From Aphrocallistes beatrix (lineage: Eukaryota; Porifera; Hexactinellida; Sceptrulophora; Aphrocallistidae): a stretch of 64,000 bases of DNA. Numbering within the stretch: the stretch's first letter is position 1; each line of letters starts with the position of its first letter. Location: the NCBI GenBank assembly GCA_963281255.1, contig OY725488.1, forward strand, positions 8,715,524-8,779,523, written 5' to 3'. Positions 1 through 10,158 of the stretch are shown here, in pieces. Below the pieces are notes generated by a model that searched no databases, was not told the origin of the DNA, and saw nothing but the letters and a program-made list of their open reading frames with translations. A program made the position numbers and the translations under genes.

Positions 1-53
1 CGGACACAAAGTGTCCGCCAGCCGCGTAGCACAAGCAAGCGAAGCGCGCTTGT
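1..53. repeat. GC-rich hairpin repeat, fragment
   Basis: Contains the short palindrome CGGACAC-aaa-GTGTCCG followed by a segment rich in AAGCG/CGCTT motifs. Related copies occur near 9722-9801, 23511-23585, 23632-23705, 49783-49831 and 50296-50372, so it is a dispersed structured repeat. The left end is cut by the window edge. Confidence 0.6.
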
Positions 54-59
54 TCTAAT

Positions 60-211
60 TACTCATAATTGTGAATTCAATCTTACTTCATGTAAATAAG
101 TTAGAGACTCACAAAACCCAAAACCCAATTAAAAATGTATATTATGCAAATGTCCTACGAGTCACTTAACAGAGCTGCACTCAGTCTGTCGACTGACATT
201 TTACTTTTTAC
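60..211. repeat. Dispersed repeat end upstream of GH18 copy A
   Basis: The last part (about 137-205) ends in GTCTGTCGACTGACATTTT. The same block of roughly 65 bases lies immediately upstream of all six GH18 copies, and in diverged form near 12810-12880, 61580-61640 and 63041-63110. It is therefore the end of a mobile or formerly mobile repeat, not a unique promoter. Confidence 0.6.
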
Positions 212-295
212 TCTTATTTAATTTTCTATATCTACAGAGTTAGCTGAGTCATTGTTAGCAATCTAATACCGCCTCAAACCAGAAAGAAGTTTGCC
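212..295 (+). promoter_or_regulatory. Conserved 5' flank of GH18 copy A
   Basis: About 85 bases between the repeat end and the ATG are almost unchanged upstream of every GH18 copy, including the broken one. It holds CTATATCTACAG, a possible 3' splice site for a 5'-UTR intron, and a CC directly before ATG. A promoter or leader role is inferred only from conservation and position. Confidence 0.35.
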
Positions 296-1363
296 ATGTC
301 TTGGACTAAAACAGCTAATGTTGCAATGCTCGGAGATGCTAACTGGGATGGTTTTATCAGGAAAGTTCCGAACTCTTCACCACAGCAAGCAAAACGAATT
401 TCCATCAAGAACCCGAAGATTAATTTCTTTTTTTTCTGTCGCGAATTTGTAGACCTTGGAGATAAGGGAGGGTTTGTTCCAGGCGATGCCGTTTTTTTTA
501 GTGGCCAACTTTCGTTTGGCGGTGCACCTCAATGCGATTCCTACCAAAAGAATCAAATGACGATTGTGTATATTAGTCCTGTGAGTTCTCAACAATTTCG
601 GGATATTGCTTCTTATACTTCTGCCGATGGAAGCCCAGCTGTTGATGTGGTTTGTATCTTTGGTGGCAATTATTGCACTAAAGAATACCCCTGCCTACGA
701 GCTGGGAATAACAATCCACCAACGGAAAAACCTTTGAATCCGAACATTCAGGAAGTTCTTGAAGATGGGTCTGTAAAGTTCCTACAAGATAAGGGCATAA
801 CGGTATTACTGACTATTTTGAACGGCCAATCATTGGTTGGTTGGTCGCAATTTACAAATGAAATTGATGCGACGGGTTTCGCTAACTATCTGAAAACAGA
901 CATGGTAGATAAATATGGATTGGATGGAATCGACATTGACGATGAATACAGCAATGGAGAACCTATCGCTACATCCCTGGTTATGGTAACGTCAATAATG
1001 AAGAAGATAATGCCAGATAGAATTATATCTAAAGCTCTGTTTAAGGATGGACAGTATTTTATTCCCTCTGTTGATGGCAAAAGATTATCTGACACATTAG
1101 ATTATGGTTGGGAAATGACTTACGGAGCTTCACCTAAGCATGTGCTTCCTCCCTATGTTAAGTATGGAATGAGTGAGACTGTAGTGTCCAAAGGATTTAA
1201 TTATAGGCGTCCATCCTATGACCCTATGGGAGATGTTCATTGGATAAAAAATAATGGCTATGGGGGAGTGATGATGTTTGACTTCCAAGATCACAACAGT
1301 GTTGAGTTTATGGGAAAGCTGGTAGATGCTTTATACGGTCCCGGGAACTGGAATTACAAATAA
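296..1363 (+). CDS. Endo H-like GH18 endo-beta-N-acetylglucosaminidase, copy A
   Basis: Predicted to cut the chitobiose core of N-linked glycans between the two GlcNAc residues. Residues 86-350 follow the bacterial Endo H layout: a YTSADGS...DVVCIFGGNY strand, then KGITVLLTILNG, then the GH18 signature LDGIDIDDE at residues 209-217 with D213, D215 and catalytic E217. Residues 1-85 form an unassigned N-terminal region rich in aromatic residues (FFFFC at 44-48). There is no signal peptide or membrane segment, so the product is cytosolic unless an upstream exon exists. The gene is intronless. Copy A is distinguished by FVD at 51-53, NYRRPSYDP at 302-310 and DFQDHN at 329-334. Animals normally use GH85 ENGase for this reaction, so acquisition from bacteria is inferred. 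Confidence 0.85.
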   Translation: MSWTKTANVAMLGDANWDGFIRKVPNSSPQQAKRISIKNPKINFFFFCREFVDLGDKGGFVPGDAVFFSGQLSFGGAPQCDSYQKNQMTIVYISPVSSQQFRDIASYTSADGSPAVDVVCIFGGNYCTKEYPCLRAGNNNPPTEKPLNPNIQEVLEDGSVKFLQDKGITVLLTILNGQSLVGWSQFTNEIDATGFANYLKTDMVDKYGLDGIDIDDEYSNGEPIATSLVMVTSIMKKIMPDRIISKALFKDGQYFIPSVDGKRLSDTLDYGWEMTYGASPKHVLPPYVKYGMSETVVSKGFNYRRPSYDPMGDVHWIKNNGYGGVMMFDFQDHNSVEFMGKLVDALYGPGNWNYK

Positions 1364-1747
1364 TTAACGTGAAAAGGCAGTTATAACAGTTGCATTTGTT
1401 GCTCTATTTTCTATTTTCTCAAGCGCTAGGATAGATATGTATAACACGCATGAAGTAAATATATTTGTTTGTTTACCATTAGTGTTACCTCTATGTTATT
1501 GTTGGTTTCTAATTATTGTTTACATCGGCTTTGAACTTGTTTATCGAACCTATTCTATACAAATAACATTTCAATGTACAGATTCGTTGTTAGGATTCAA
1601 ATATTGATATTCACACCAGATAACCGATAGAATGTGTCAACCAGGTTAATCGTCCCAATAACTTTACATTCAATATTCTAAATTTAGAATTCCTCAGTGT
1701 TAGAAGAGCTATAAATAGCTATTATTCTAATTCAGGTGTTGTTTCGC
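1364..1747. other. GH18 3' flank, duplicated
   Basis: About 330 bases after the stop codon are shared by the 3' flanks of copies A, B, D and E (copy C keeps only the first ~100). This is part of the segmental duplication. I see no coding potential. Confidence 0.6.
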
Positions 1748-2369
1748 GAGTTGACTGAATAAGACCGAATATTTGGTAGGAAAATAGATTTTTCCCAAAC
1801 TGGAATAAGACCGAAAAAAAATAGGACTGGAATAAGAGCGAATTATCAAAAATTGGAATAAGACCGAATTATCAAAACTGGAAAAGACCGAATTATCAAA
1901 ACTGGAATAAGACCGAATTGCCAAAACTGGAATAAGACCGAATTATCAAAACTGGAATAAGACCGAATTATCAAAACTGGAATAAGACCGAATTATCAAA
2001 ACTGGAATAAGACCGAATTATCAAAACTGGAATAAGACCGAATTGTCAAAACTAAAATTTATGTTTCAATAAATTATTTCAGTCACATTCAAAATCAATT
2101 TGTTCTATACAAAAATGCCTGAAATCACATTCAAAATCAATTTGTTCTGGACAAAAATGCCTGAAATCACATTCAAAATCAATTTGTTCTAAGCAAAAAT
2201 GCCTGAAATCAGTGCAGAATAATTTTTCGGTCTTATTCCATTCGGTCTTATTCCAGTCTTGATTATTCGGTCTTATTCCAGTCTTAATAATTCGGTCTTA
2301 TTCCAGTGCAGAATAATTTTTCGGTCTTATTCCAGTCCTAATTTATTTTCGGTCTTATTCATGTTTCCC
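1748..2369. repeat. Satellite-bearing insertion with 7-bp target-site duplication
   Basis: About 622 bases flanked by GTTTCGC on both sides (1741-1747 and 2370-2376). The paralogous D locus has one uninterrupted GTTTCGC near 16760. Inside are about ten head-to-tail copies of a ~25-bp unit containing GACCGAATTATCAAAACTGG (about 1757-2050), three copies of a ~43-bp unit (2082-2212), and inverted copies of the first unit (2226-2361). Both ends share TGAATAAGACCGA in inverted orientation. It looks like a non-autonomous DNA element built from satellite repeats. Confidence 0.7.
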
Positions 2370-2509
2370 GTTTCGCTGGTGATCATATATACAAGTAAAT
2401 TCATAGAATGTCTTCCAAAAATGGATGCACCATCCGTAGTAGATTTTCTTCAGTGAACTCTGAATCTTCTGTAATCTATTCTTAGAAAACTTGTAATTAA
2501 TATATATGT

Positions 2510-2840
2510 CATGGTGAAGCTTCAAATTTGGTGGAATTTTAAATTCCCCTAGTGGAAATTAAAATTGGAGTTTCCCCTAGTGGAACTTTAAATTTCCCTA
2601 GTGGGAACTCTAATTAGGGGCAATTTAAAGTTTCACCAGTGGGACACCCAATTGTAAACGGCTAAATTTAGTCATTTGATTTTAAATACCCCCAGGGCAA
2701 ATTATAATTAGAGTTCCCACTAGGGGAATTTAAATTTCCACTAGGGGAAACTCCAATTGAAATTCCCCCCAGTGGAAACTCCAATTTGAATTTCCCCTGG
2801 GGGAACTTCAAATTCCCCCAGATTTGAAGTTTCCCCATGA
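2510..2840. repeat. Palindromic low-complexity insertion
   Basis: Built of short variants of CCCCTAGTGGAAATT and their complements. It starts CATGGTGAAGCTTCAAATTTG and ends with the reverse complement of that start, so it can fold on itself. The D locus lacks it: there the sequence runs straight through the ATATATAT target (near 16965). It was gained by copy A after duplication, or lost cleanly from D. Confidence 0.65.
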
Positions 2841-3364
2841 CATATATATGGAATTACTAACATTAAATTCCTGAGCTGTGTAATTGTAACTTGTAAGGAT
2901 ATCTTACATTTTATCGTTCACACTAGTTCACTTGGATAATTTGTGTTAAATCTACATTCCATTGTGTATGTGCGTAGTTAGATAAATTTGTCACATATTG
3001 TAACTAGAGTCTTCAGATTTAATAACACCGTTGATATTGTTTGAAGTGTTTAGTTTGAGTGATTGAAGGACGTTGAATTCATTTTCTGATCAAAATTGGT
3101 AGTCAATATTCAATAAGTACAACCCCCCATTTCGGGGTGGAAGGTTGGGAATTTGTTTTTCCCTAACAAATTCACCTCGCGTATCGGGGCACTCCATCAT
3201 AGACTTTTTCTCTCGAGTAAACGTCTTTTACGCTTGAGCAGCTTGGTAGAGTTTTTCAAAAAAATTCCATAATATCATAATGTTGTGGCTGTCTCCTACA
3301 GGGTGAACATAAGTGCTGTCCTATTGAGTTAGGTCAAATAAATGGAATTTTAACTTCTAGTATG
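2841..3364. other. Duplicated non-coding flank
   Basis: Nearly identical to about 16970-17476. No ORF with recognisable content. It probably includes the 3' end of the Tc1-like element, but I could not place its terminal inverted repeat. Confidence 0.4.
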
Positions 3365-4444
3365 CTATGATTCACTTATCAATATAATCTCCATCTCTTT
3401 TATTACAAGTTTAACACGATTAGGCATATCTGCCACCAAGTTCGTTAAAATGTCTGGATCTATCTGACTCCACGCTTTTTTAACTATTTTCACAAGGGTA
3501 TCAATATCACTTGGTTGTCCCATCTCATCGACCTTGCCTTTGACGATTGCCCAAAGATTCTCGATAGGATTTAAGTCTGGGGAGTTGCCTGGTCATTCTT
3601 CCTTCCTCCAAAAGTGGGGGAAATTGTTTTCGCACCACTCCTGAGTCAATTTAGCCGTGTGGGCGGGGGCGCCATCTTGTTGAAAGATAATCTCGGACAT
3701 GTTTCTTGACATCGCAAGCTTTAGGATTGAGCCTTCTTGGCCCTACGTTTGAGAGCATCCTTACAAGTGTTTGCCAGAATAAAATCATGATAATAAGCTC
3801 CGGTTATAGTTTGGCCTTTGGGTACAATGTGCAAATCTGACAGAGCCTGGTGTGACATCATACCCCACACATGGACTTTAGGAGGAAATTTCACCTTGTA
3901 GCATGGAGGGACAACTTCAGGGTTTCGTACCCAAACATGATCATTTTGGCGATTAGGGATAGAGAATAACTCAAAAGGACACTCATCTGACCATAAAACC
4001 CTTTTGAAATCATCAGCAGTCCACTCTTGGCGCTCTCTGGCAAACTTGAGACGATTTTCCTTCTGACGATTCGTTAGTTTCGGCCTTTTCATCCGTTTGT
4101 AAGATTTAGTACCTAAAGAATTCGCCAAATATCTTCGAACAGTGGTGTGAGTGATCGGGTAGCCCATGCTTGTTATTCTTTTAGCCAATTTTCTGGTAGA
4201 TTGCCTTCTTTTAGTAACTGATTTAGCAATTACGATTTTTGCCACGGTGAAATTTCGGCGGTCGTCCGGACCGCGCTTTTGTCTCTAGCGATTTCCCAGA
4301 ATTGTGACTGCTGTACCAACGTCTAATCGAGCGTTCACTAACGTTAAGGGTCTGAGCAACTTCTTTTTGAGTCATACCTGCTACAACCATGCCGATTGCC
4401 TGAGGTCTGACCTCTAAACCGTGGTCATTGACATCCAAATGCAA
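3365..4444 (-). pseudogene. Tc1/mariner-like transposase pseudogene, copy 1
   Basis: Two reading frames read together as a DD34E-type transposase. The N-terminal HTH part (GMTQKEVAQTLNVSERSIRRW) lies at 4223-4444, followed after a frameshift by a second HTH region and the first catalytic Asp in WSDECPFEL (3721-4245). The C-terminal part lies in another frame with QDGAPAHT and SPDLNPIENLW, interrupted by an in-frame TGA just before PGNSPDLN. It has no ATG start in frame. It is not functional. Confidence 0.85.
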
Positions 4445-4772
4445 AAAATAAGCGCCAGAAATAAAGACAATATATGAATATCAAAAATTAAGGTTGGCCT
4501 TTCCTCTGGGTATTTTGTTTTTTATCAAAAAATTGCCGAAAGTCATTTTTAATCATTTTTAGATCCCTAAAGGGGTTTTAAACATTAATTTCGATTTTTA
4601 GAATTTCAATGCTTCTATTTCGCCACTTGGAGCCACTTGTACCACCTAGTATCGCCGAAAAAAGGACACATTTTTGAAGCCAAATGTCTCATAACTTCTT
4701 TGAGCCATGTCAGATCATCATTTTAATGCTAAATTCGTGCTCAACACTAAATTTCCAGCAATTTGATACATG
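4445..4772. other. Transposon flank and outer inverted repeat arm
   Basis: Bases about 4681-4770 (TCTCATAACTTCTTTGAGCC) recur inverted at about 5380-5460. The MITE at 4773-5253 has therefore inserted inside an older inverted repeat. Confidence 0.5.
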
Positions 4773-5253
4773 TACACTAAGCGGACAAAAGTATTTCAAC
4801 ACTTGATTCTTTCCCATACAAATAATACCAAAATGGGTCTATTCATGAAGAGGTTACTTCGAAACGATATGGGATAAGGTAATCGGATTCCAGATTCGAA
4901 TAATACACATTCGAATTAGTCACAGGTTAATTTTTCTAATTAATCATTCATTCCTAACTTTTTGTAATTATCAATCAGTGCCACCTTATGCCACATAAAC
5001 CCATTTTGACCACTATACATGATGGCAATGAATTACCTATGGTGGCTCAGGCTGATAATATTGTTCATTGAGTTTAGTAATTTATTAGTTATGTTCAACT
5101 ATGACTAATTCGAATGTGTAGATTTCGAATCTGAAATCAGATTTTTAGTATCTCTTTGAATTTGAACGTATTGCCCTTCATGAAAAAATCCGATTTAGTA
5201 TTATTTGTATGCAAAAGAATCAAGTGTTGAAACACTTTTGTCCGCTTAGTGTA
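4773..5253. mobile_element. Tc1/mariner-type MITE, copy 1
   Basis: About 480 bases beginning TACACTAAGCGGACAAAAGT and ending with its reverse complement. Terminal inverted repeats are about 65 bases and the target is TA. The interior has a second, nested inverted repeat (ATTCGAATTAGTCA / TGACTAATTCGAAT). It has no coding capacity. Confidence 0.75.
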
Positions 5254-5882
5254 TATATGGACACATTTGGAGAATCTTTTGGCTGCGGGTTCCTAGCAAC
5301 GACCAGGAATGTGAAAAAATTCCTGGCCGTTGCTAGGCACGGGCAACCAAAAAATTCTCCAAATATGGTCAATATATATATCAAATATCTGGAAATTCAA
5401 TGCTGGACACGAATTCAGATTCAATTGATAATCTGACATGGTTCAAAGAAGTTATTGTCTTGGGATTCCGGCGGATACTATTGAATGTAGTTATTTTTGG
5501 GTGGCCAGTCATCAATGACCAGTTTTTCACACTTTTGATGGTCAAAATTCACTGAACACTGAGGAATTCTAAATTTAGAATATTGAATCTTATTGGGACG
5601 ATTAAATTAACATTCCATTGCTTATCTGGTATGAATATGAATATTTGAATCCTAACAACGAATCTGTATATTGAAATGTTATTTGTATAGACTAGGTTCG
5701 ATAAACAAGTTCAAAACCAATGCAAACAATAATTAGAAACCAACAATAACATAGAGGTAACACTAATGGTAAACAAACAAATATATTTACTTCATGCGTG
5801 TTATACATATATATCCTAGCGCTTGAGAAAATAAAAAAATAGAACAACAAATGCAATTGTTATAACTGCCTTTTCAAGTTAA
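5254..5882. other. Outer inverted repeat arm plus GH18 B 3' flank
   Basis: The inverted arm described at 4445-4772, then the conserved GH18 3' flank in reverse orientation. Contains the self-complementary GGCCAGTCATCAATGACC. No gene seen. Confidence 0.5.
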
Positions 5883-6950
5883 TTAGTTGGAATTCCAGCT
5901 CCCGGGACCGTATAAAGCATCTACCAGTTTTCCCATCAATTCAACATTTGACTTGTTATCGAAGGCAAACACCATCACACCCCCATAGCCATTATCTTTT
6001 ATCCACTGAACATCCTCATTGAGTGTTAGCGATAGGCCCCCAGACCAAAATCCTTTGGACACTACAGTCTCACTCATTCCATACTTAACATAGGGAGGAA
6101 GCACATACTGAGGTGGAGCTCCGTAAGTCATTTCCCAACCATAATCTAACGTGTCAGATAATCTTTTGCCATCAACAGAGGGAATAAAATACTGTCCATC
6201 GTTAAACAGAGCTTTCGATATAATTCTATCTGGCATTATCTTCTTCATTATTGACGTTACCATAACCAGGGATGTAGCGATAGCTTTTCCATTGCTGTAT
6301 TCATCGTCAATGTCGATACCATCCAATCCATATTTATCTACCATGTCTGTTTTCAGATAGTTAACGAAACCCGTCGCATCAATTTCATTTGTAAATTGTG
6401 ACCAACCAACCAATGAATGGCCGTTCAAAATAGTCAGTAATACAGTTATGCCCTTATCTTGTAGGAATTTTACAGACCCATCTTCAAGAACTTGCTGAAT
6501 GTTCGGATTCAAAGGTTTGTCCGTTGGTGGATTGTTATTCCCAGCTCGTAGGCAGGGGTATTCCTTAGTGCAATAATTGCCACCAAAGATACAAACCACA
6601 TCAACAGCTGGGCTTCCATCGGCAGAAGTATAAGAAGCAATATCCCGAAATTGTTGAGAACTCACAGGACTAATATACACAATCGTCATCTGATTCTTTT
6701 GGTAGGAATCACATTGAGGTGCGCCGCTAAACCAAGGTTTGCCACTAAAAAAAACGGCATCGCCTGGAACAAACCCTCCCTTATCTCCAAGGAACGTATA
6801 TTCGCGACAGAAAAAAAAGAAAGTGATCTTCGGGTTTTTGATGGAAATTCGTTTTGCTTGCTGTGGTGAAGAGTTCGGAACTTTCCTGATAAAACCATCC
6901 CAGTTAGCACCTCCGAGCATTGCAACATTAGCTGTTTTAGTCCAAGACAT
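5883..6950 (-). CDS. Endo H-like GH18 endoglycosidase, copy B
   Basis: Same 355-residue protein as copy A, with the intact LDGIDIDDE signature and the same start context. It carries the second sequence type: YTF at residues 51-53, WSGGLSLTLN from residue 302 and VFAFDNKSN near 327. It also has G14 in place of D14 and SGKPWFSGAP in the N-terminal region. It lies tail-to-tail with copy A across the Tc1/MITE block. Its coding end and first 3' bases (AACTTGAAAAGG) match copy D rather than its positional counterpart E. Confidence 0.85.
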   Translation of the reverse strand: MSWTKTANVAMLGGANWDGFIRKVPNSSPQQAKRISIKNPKITFFFFCREYTFLGDKGGFVPGDAVFFSGKPWFSGAPQCDSYQKNQMTIVYISPVSSQQFRDIASYTSADGSPAVDVVCIFGGNYCTKEYPCLRAGNNNPPTDKPLNPNIQQVLEDGSVKFLQDKGITVLLTILNGHSLVGWSQFTNEIDATGFVNYLKTDMVDKYGLDGIDIDDEYSNGKAIATSLVMVTSIMKKIMPDRIISKALFNDGQYFIPSVDGKRLSDTLDYGWEMTYGAPPQYVLPPYVKYGMSETVVSKGFWSGGLSLTLNEDVQWIKDNGYGGVMVFAFDNKSNVELMGKLVDALYGPGSWNSN

Positions 6951-7048
6951 GGCAAACTTCTTTCTGGTCTGAGGCGGTATTAGATTGCTAACAATGACTC
7001 AGCTAACTCTGTAGATATAGAAAATTAAATAAGAGTAACAAGTAATAA

Positions 7049-7152
7049 CCCTCCACAGACGGGATGGAAGTGTGCTTCCAAATCTCATAAGTCACCTTAA
7101 GTCACCTTTAATAAACAAATTAATAAACTAATACTATAGGAAGCACACTAAA
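7049..7152. mobile_element. Short MITE in the copy B promoter region
   Basis: Begins CCCTCCACAGACGGGATGG and includes GAAGTGTGCTTCC, with the inverse GGAAGCACACT near its right end. It separates the B leader from the dispersed repeat end and is absent from the other GH18 promoters. The same family occurs at about 32490-32540 and 33015-33050. Confidence 0.5.
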
Positions 7153-7220
7153 AATGTCAGTCGACAGACTGAGTGCAGCTCTGTTAAGTGACTCGTAGGA
7201 CATTTGCATAATATACACCC

Positions 7221-8284
7221 ATAGCCTACTCTAATAATGCCTCACAGTAGACTGAAAATCATGGACTAGGGATGAAGTAATAGCCGAATGGATTGATACA
7301 CGATTAGCCTGAAATCGTTAACCATGCAGAATAGCCATTAAGAATGTATTACCAGCATATATAAACATGATATCAAAGTACATATATCCGTTGGAAAAAT
7401 TTCGATTAGTCATCATATAATTGCACAACAGGTCATTCTAAGGACAATTTTAGCGATTTTCTAAGCTGTTTTAACCTTATTTCTAAATGGTATTAAGGTG
7501 TGATTTTTGTGCAGAACCAAGCTTAGTACGAGTTGATTTGAAAATTTAGAATTTTTCAATGGAATGTTGTTACATTCCTGCGTTGCTATGGTAAAGCATT
7601 TTGGTCAGTTTGGGCCACTTCGTGCAAACTGTAGTAGCTAGATCTTCAAATTCGATCGTGTTTGATAGGCAATGGCCTACTTCCTATTAGGTGATAATAC
7701 AACTTGAACTTCTAAATTCAACGAGTTTTGAGTTATGGGTTGATTTAAGAATGTGACCAAAACACTAAATTGTCTCATAACTCTATAGTCTGTGAATTTA
7801 GAAGTTTAAATTGTATTATTACCTAATAGGAAGTAGCTAATTGCCTATCAAATACGGTCAGATTTGAAGACCTAGTTCTTACAGTTTGCAGGATATGGCC
7901 CAAACTGACCAAAATGCTTTACCATAGCAACGCAGGAATGTAACAACATTCCATTGAAAAATTCTAAAATTTTCAAATCAACTCGTACTAATCTTGGTTC
8001 TACACAAAAATCACACCTTAATACCATTTAGAAATAGGGTTAAAACAGCTTAGAAAATTGCCAAAATCGTGCTTAAAATGACCTGTTGCGCAATGATATG
8101 ATAACGAATCGAAATTTTGACAACGGATATATGTTATTTGATGCCATGTTTATATATGCTGGTAATACATTCTTAATGCCTATCCTACATGGTTGACGAC
8201 TTTAGGCTAATCGTGTATTAATCCATTCGGCTATTACCGCATCCTTGGTTATTTTACTGTGAGGCATTATTAGAGTAGGCTATG
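7221..8284. mobile_element. Foldback element of about 1.06 kb
   Basis: Nearly perfect palindrome centred near 7750. The left end is ATAGCCTACTCTAATAATGC and the right end is its reverse complement. ATACACCC flanks it on both sides (7213-7220 and 8285-8292), an 8-bp target duplication of the hAT type. It interrupts the dispersed repeat upstream of copy B. No ORF of note. A diverged relative lies around 31800-32200. Confidence 0.75.
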
Positions 8285-10158
8285 ATACACCCTTAATTGG
8301 GTTTTGAACTTTTTTTTCATTTCAGCCAATCAAATTACAAGTTTAGAGTGTGTGTCTAACTTGTATTATCTACATTAAGTTAAGTGTGAACTCACAATTA
8401 TGAGTAATTAGAATGTGTAGATTATGAATTTGAAATACAAAGTATTTCTTACAGTTTGAGTACGTATTCCTTCATAAATAGACCCACTTTAATACTATTT
8501 GTATGGAAGCTTTCGTGGTGGTCGAATACTTTTGTCCGGGCACGTAGATTCTAAATACGATATCGAAATCTACACCCTAAAACCCTATATTAGGGGCTTA
8601 CAGCGCCCCCCGGACCCACAGTTGGATACTGTCCCCCCCGCCAAGATATCCTGGTAATACTCATTCCCATCCCATTCCCACAGGATTTATGTGGGAATAC
8701 CCACAGAAACCCACAGAAACCCACATGCGGGAATATTCATAGGCTTAAAGTAATTCCTATTCCCATCCCATATGGGAATGCCCACAGATTCCCATTCCCA
8801 CGGTAACCCTGCCACCTTCTTAAGGTAAAGTATGACGAAATAGAGATAGGAAATGCGAAAATATTTATACGAAAATTAAAAAATTATATCGCCTTATTTT
8901 TAAAAAAGTGAAATATCAAATATTGAAAATATCTGAAAAATTCGGGAATTGATCGTTCTTGTCCAGTTTTTAGATAATACTGTATTTTTAAAATCGTGAT
9001 ATTGATAATATTATTGGTCACTTTTTCCGATACATCGTACCGTTATCTGTGATCTTTTCTTATATCAAAATTAGTAAACTTTTAATAGTATCAAGATGTC
9101 CATATACTGAATAAATATTTTATGAAAATCTTATATATTCTGATATTTGCTAGAATTATTTTAATTCTAACAAATAATATTTTTGAGGTGCATGCATTAG
9201 TTCGAATTCTGCAGTAGTCGTTAGTTTGGATAGATTTCAATGTACTGCCACTAGTTCGAATATATAACCAACGTATTATTTGTTGTTAACACCGAAGTTA
9301 ACAACGTACTTTTGAGGTACGAATTTCATCTAATACAATTGTTACTCCAATTTCTCATATACTCAGCAGAATGCTTCTATTCCCTCTGTTCTTATAAATA
9401 GCTCTCCATAATGCCACTCAACTATCCTCTTCGTTCAGAAATGCCTTTTTCATCTTCAATTTTTACTATTCTCTAAAGAAAATGCTTCTTTTCCCTCAGT
9501 TCTTATAAATATCTCCTCCAAATGCCACTCAATGACAGTACAACATTGAAAATCCATTCGAACTAATATCATCCTTCAATTTACGTTAATTCCAAATTCG
9601 ATTCGAACAAATGATTGCATTATCAAATTCGATTCGAACTAACGACTACATTGCAATTCGAACTAATGCTGCGTCCCCAATATTTTTATTTATTCAATTT
9701 ATAAGTACTTATGTTAATAATTACAAGCGCTTCGCTTGCTTGAGCTGCGCGGCTTGCGGACACTGCTTGTCCGCAGAGTCGCCCTGTGGGCGCCTGGAGT
9801 TTCTCAATCTATTCTATTTCGGGATTTTTTTACTTTATATAAATATTGTAAACAAAATTAACGAATAATTTCTCACATGGATCCGAAAATATAATATTCG
9901 AAATCTACACCACTAAAAACCCCATGTCAACCGTTGGAAACCAGCCTCTAGCCTATTTTTGAGAGTTGTTTACTTTATATATCTATTGTTAACAAAAGTA
10001 AACAAATAATTTATCATATTGAACTGGAAATATTTTTATATTAAATAGAATCGTGTGAATCGCATTATAAAAGTCTGATAATTGATTGGTTCTCACATGA
10101 ACCAATCAATTTCTGTCACAAATAGTCTTTTTGATTGTATGCATTAGTCACTACTGAT
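8285..10158. other. Repeat-rich region without a gene
   Basis: Contains the rest of the GH18 upstream arm with its TTTTGTCCGGG terminus and the first bases of the 243-bp spacer (about 8530-8595), a fragment of the TACAGCGCCCCC repeat (8597-8660), a low-complexity stretch of CCCATTCCCA variants (8650-8815), a GC-rich hairpin repeat (9722-9801), and a repeat shared with 32690-32800 (10025-10150). Confidence 0.5.
9722..9801. repeat. GC-rich hairpin repeat
   Basis: Full-looking copy: AAGCGCTTCGCTTGCTTG, then CTGCGCGGCTTGCGGACA, then a GGACACTGCTTGTCC hairpin, then CGCCCTGTGGGCG. Three successive hairpins can form. Confidence 0.6.

Noticed and set aside
1757-2050. CRISPR-like array (direct repeats near copy A)
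   Set aside because: Units are contiguous ~25-bp tandem repeats without unique spacers, in an animal genome.
6686-6955. 89-, 77-, 72- and 69-residue open frames within each GH18 copy
   Set aside because: They recur at the same offset in every copy only because the copies are nearly identical, and they overlap the intact GH18 frame.
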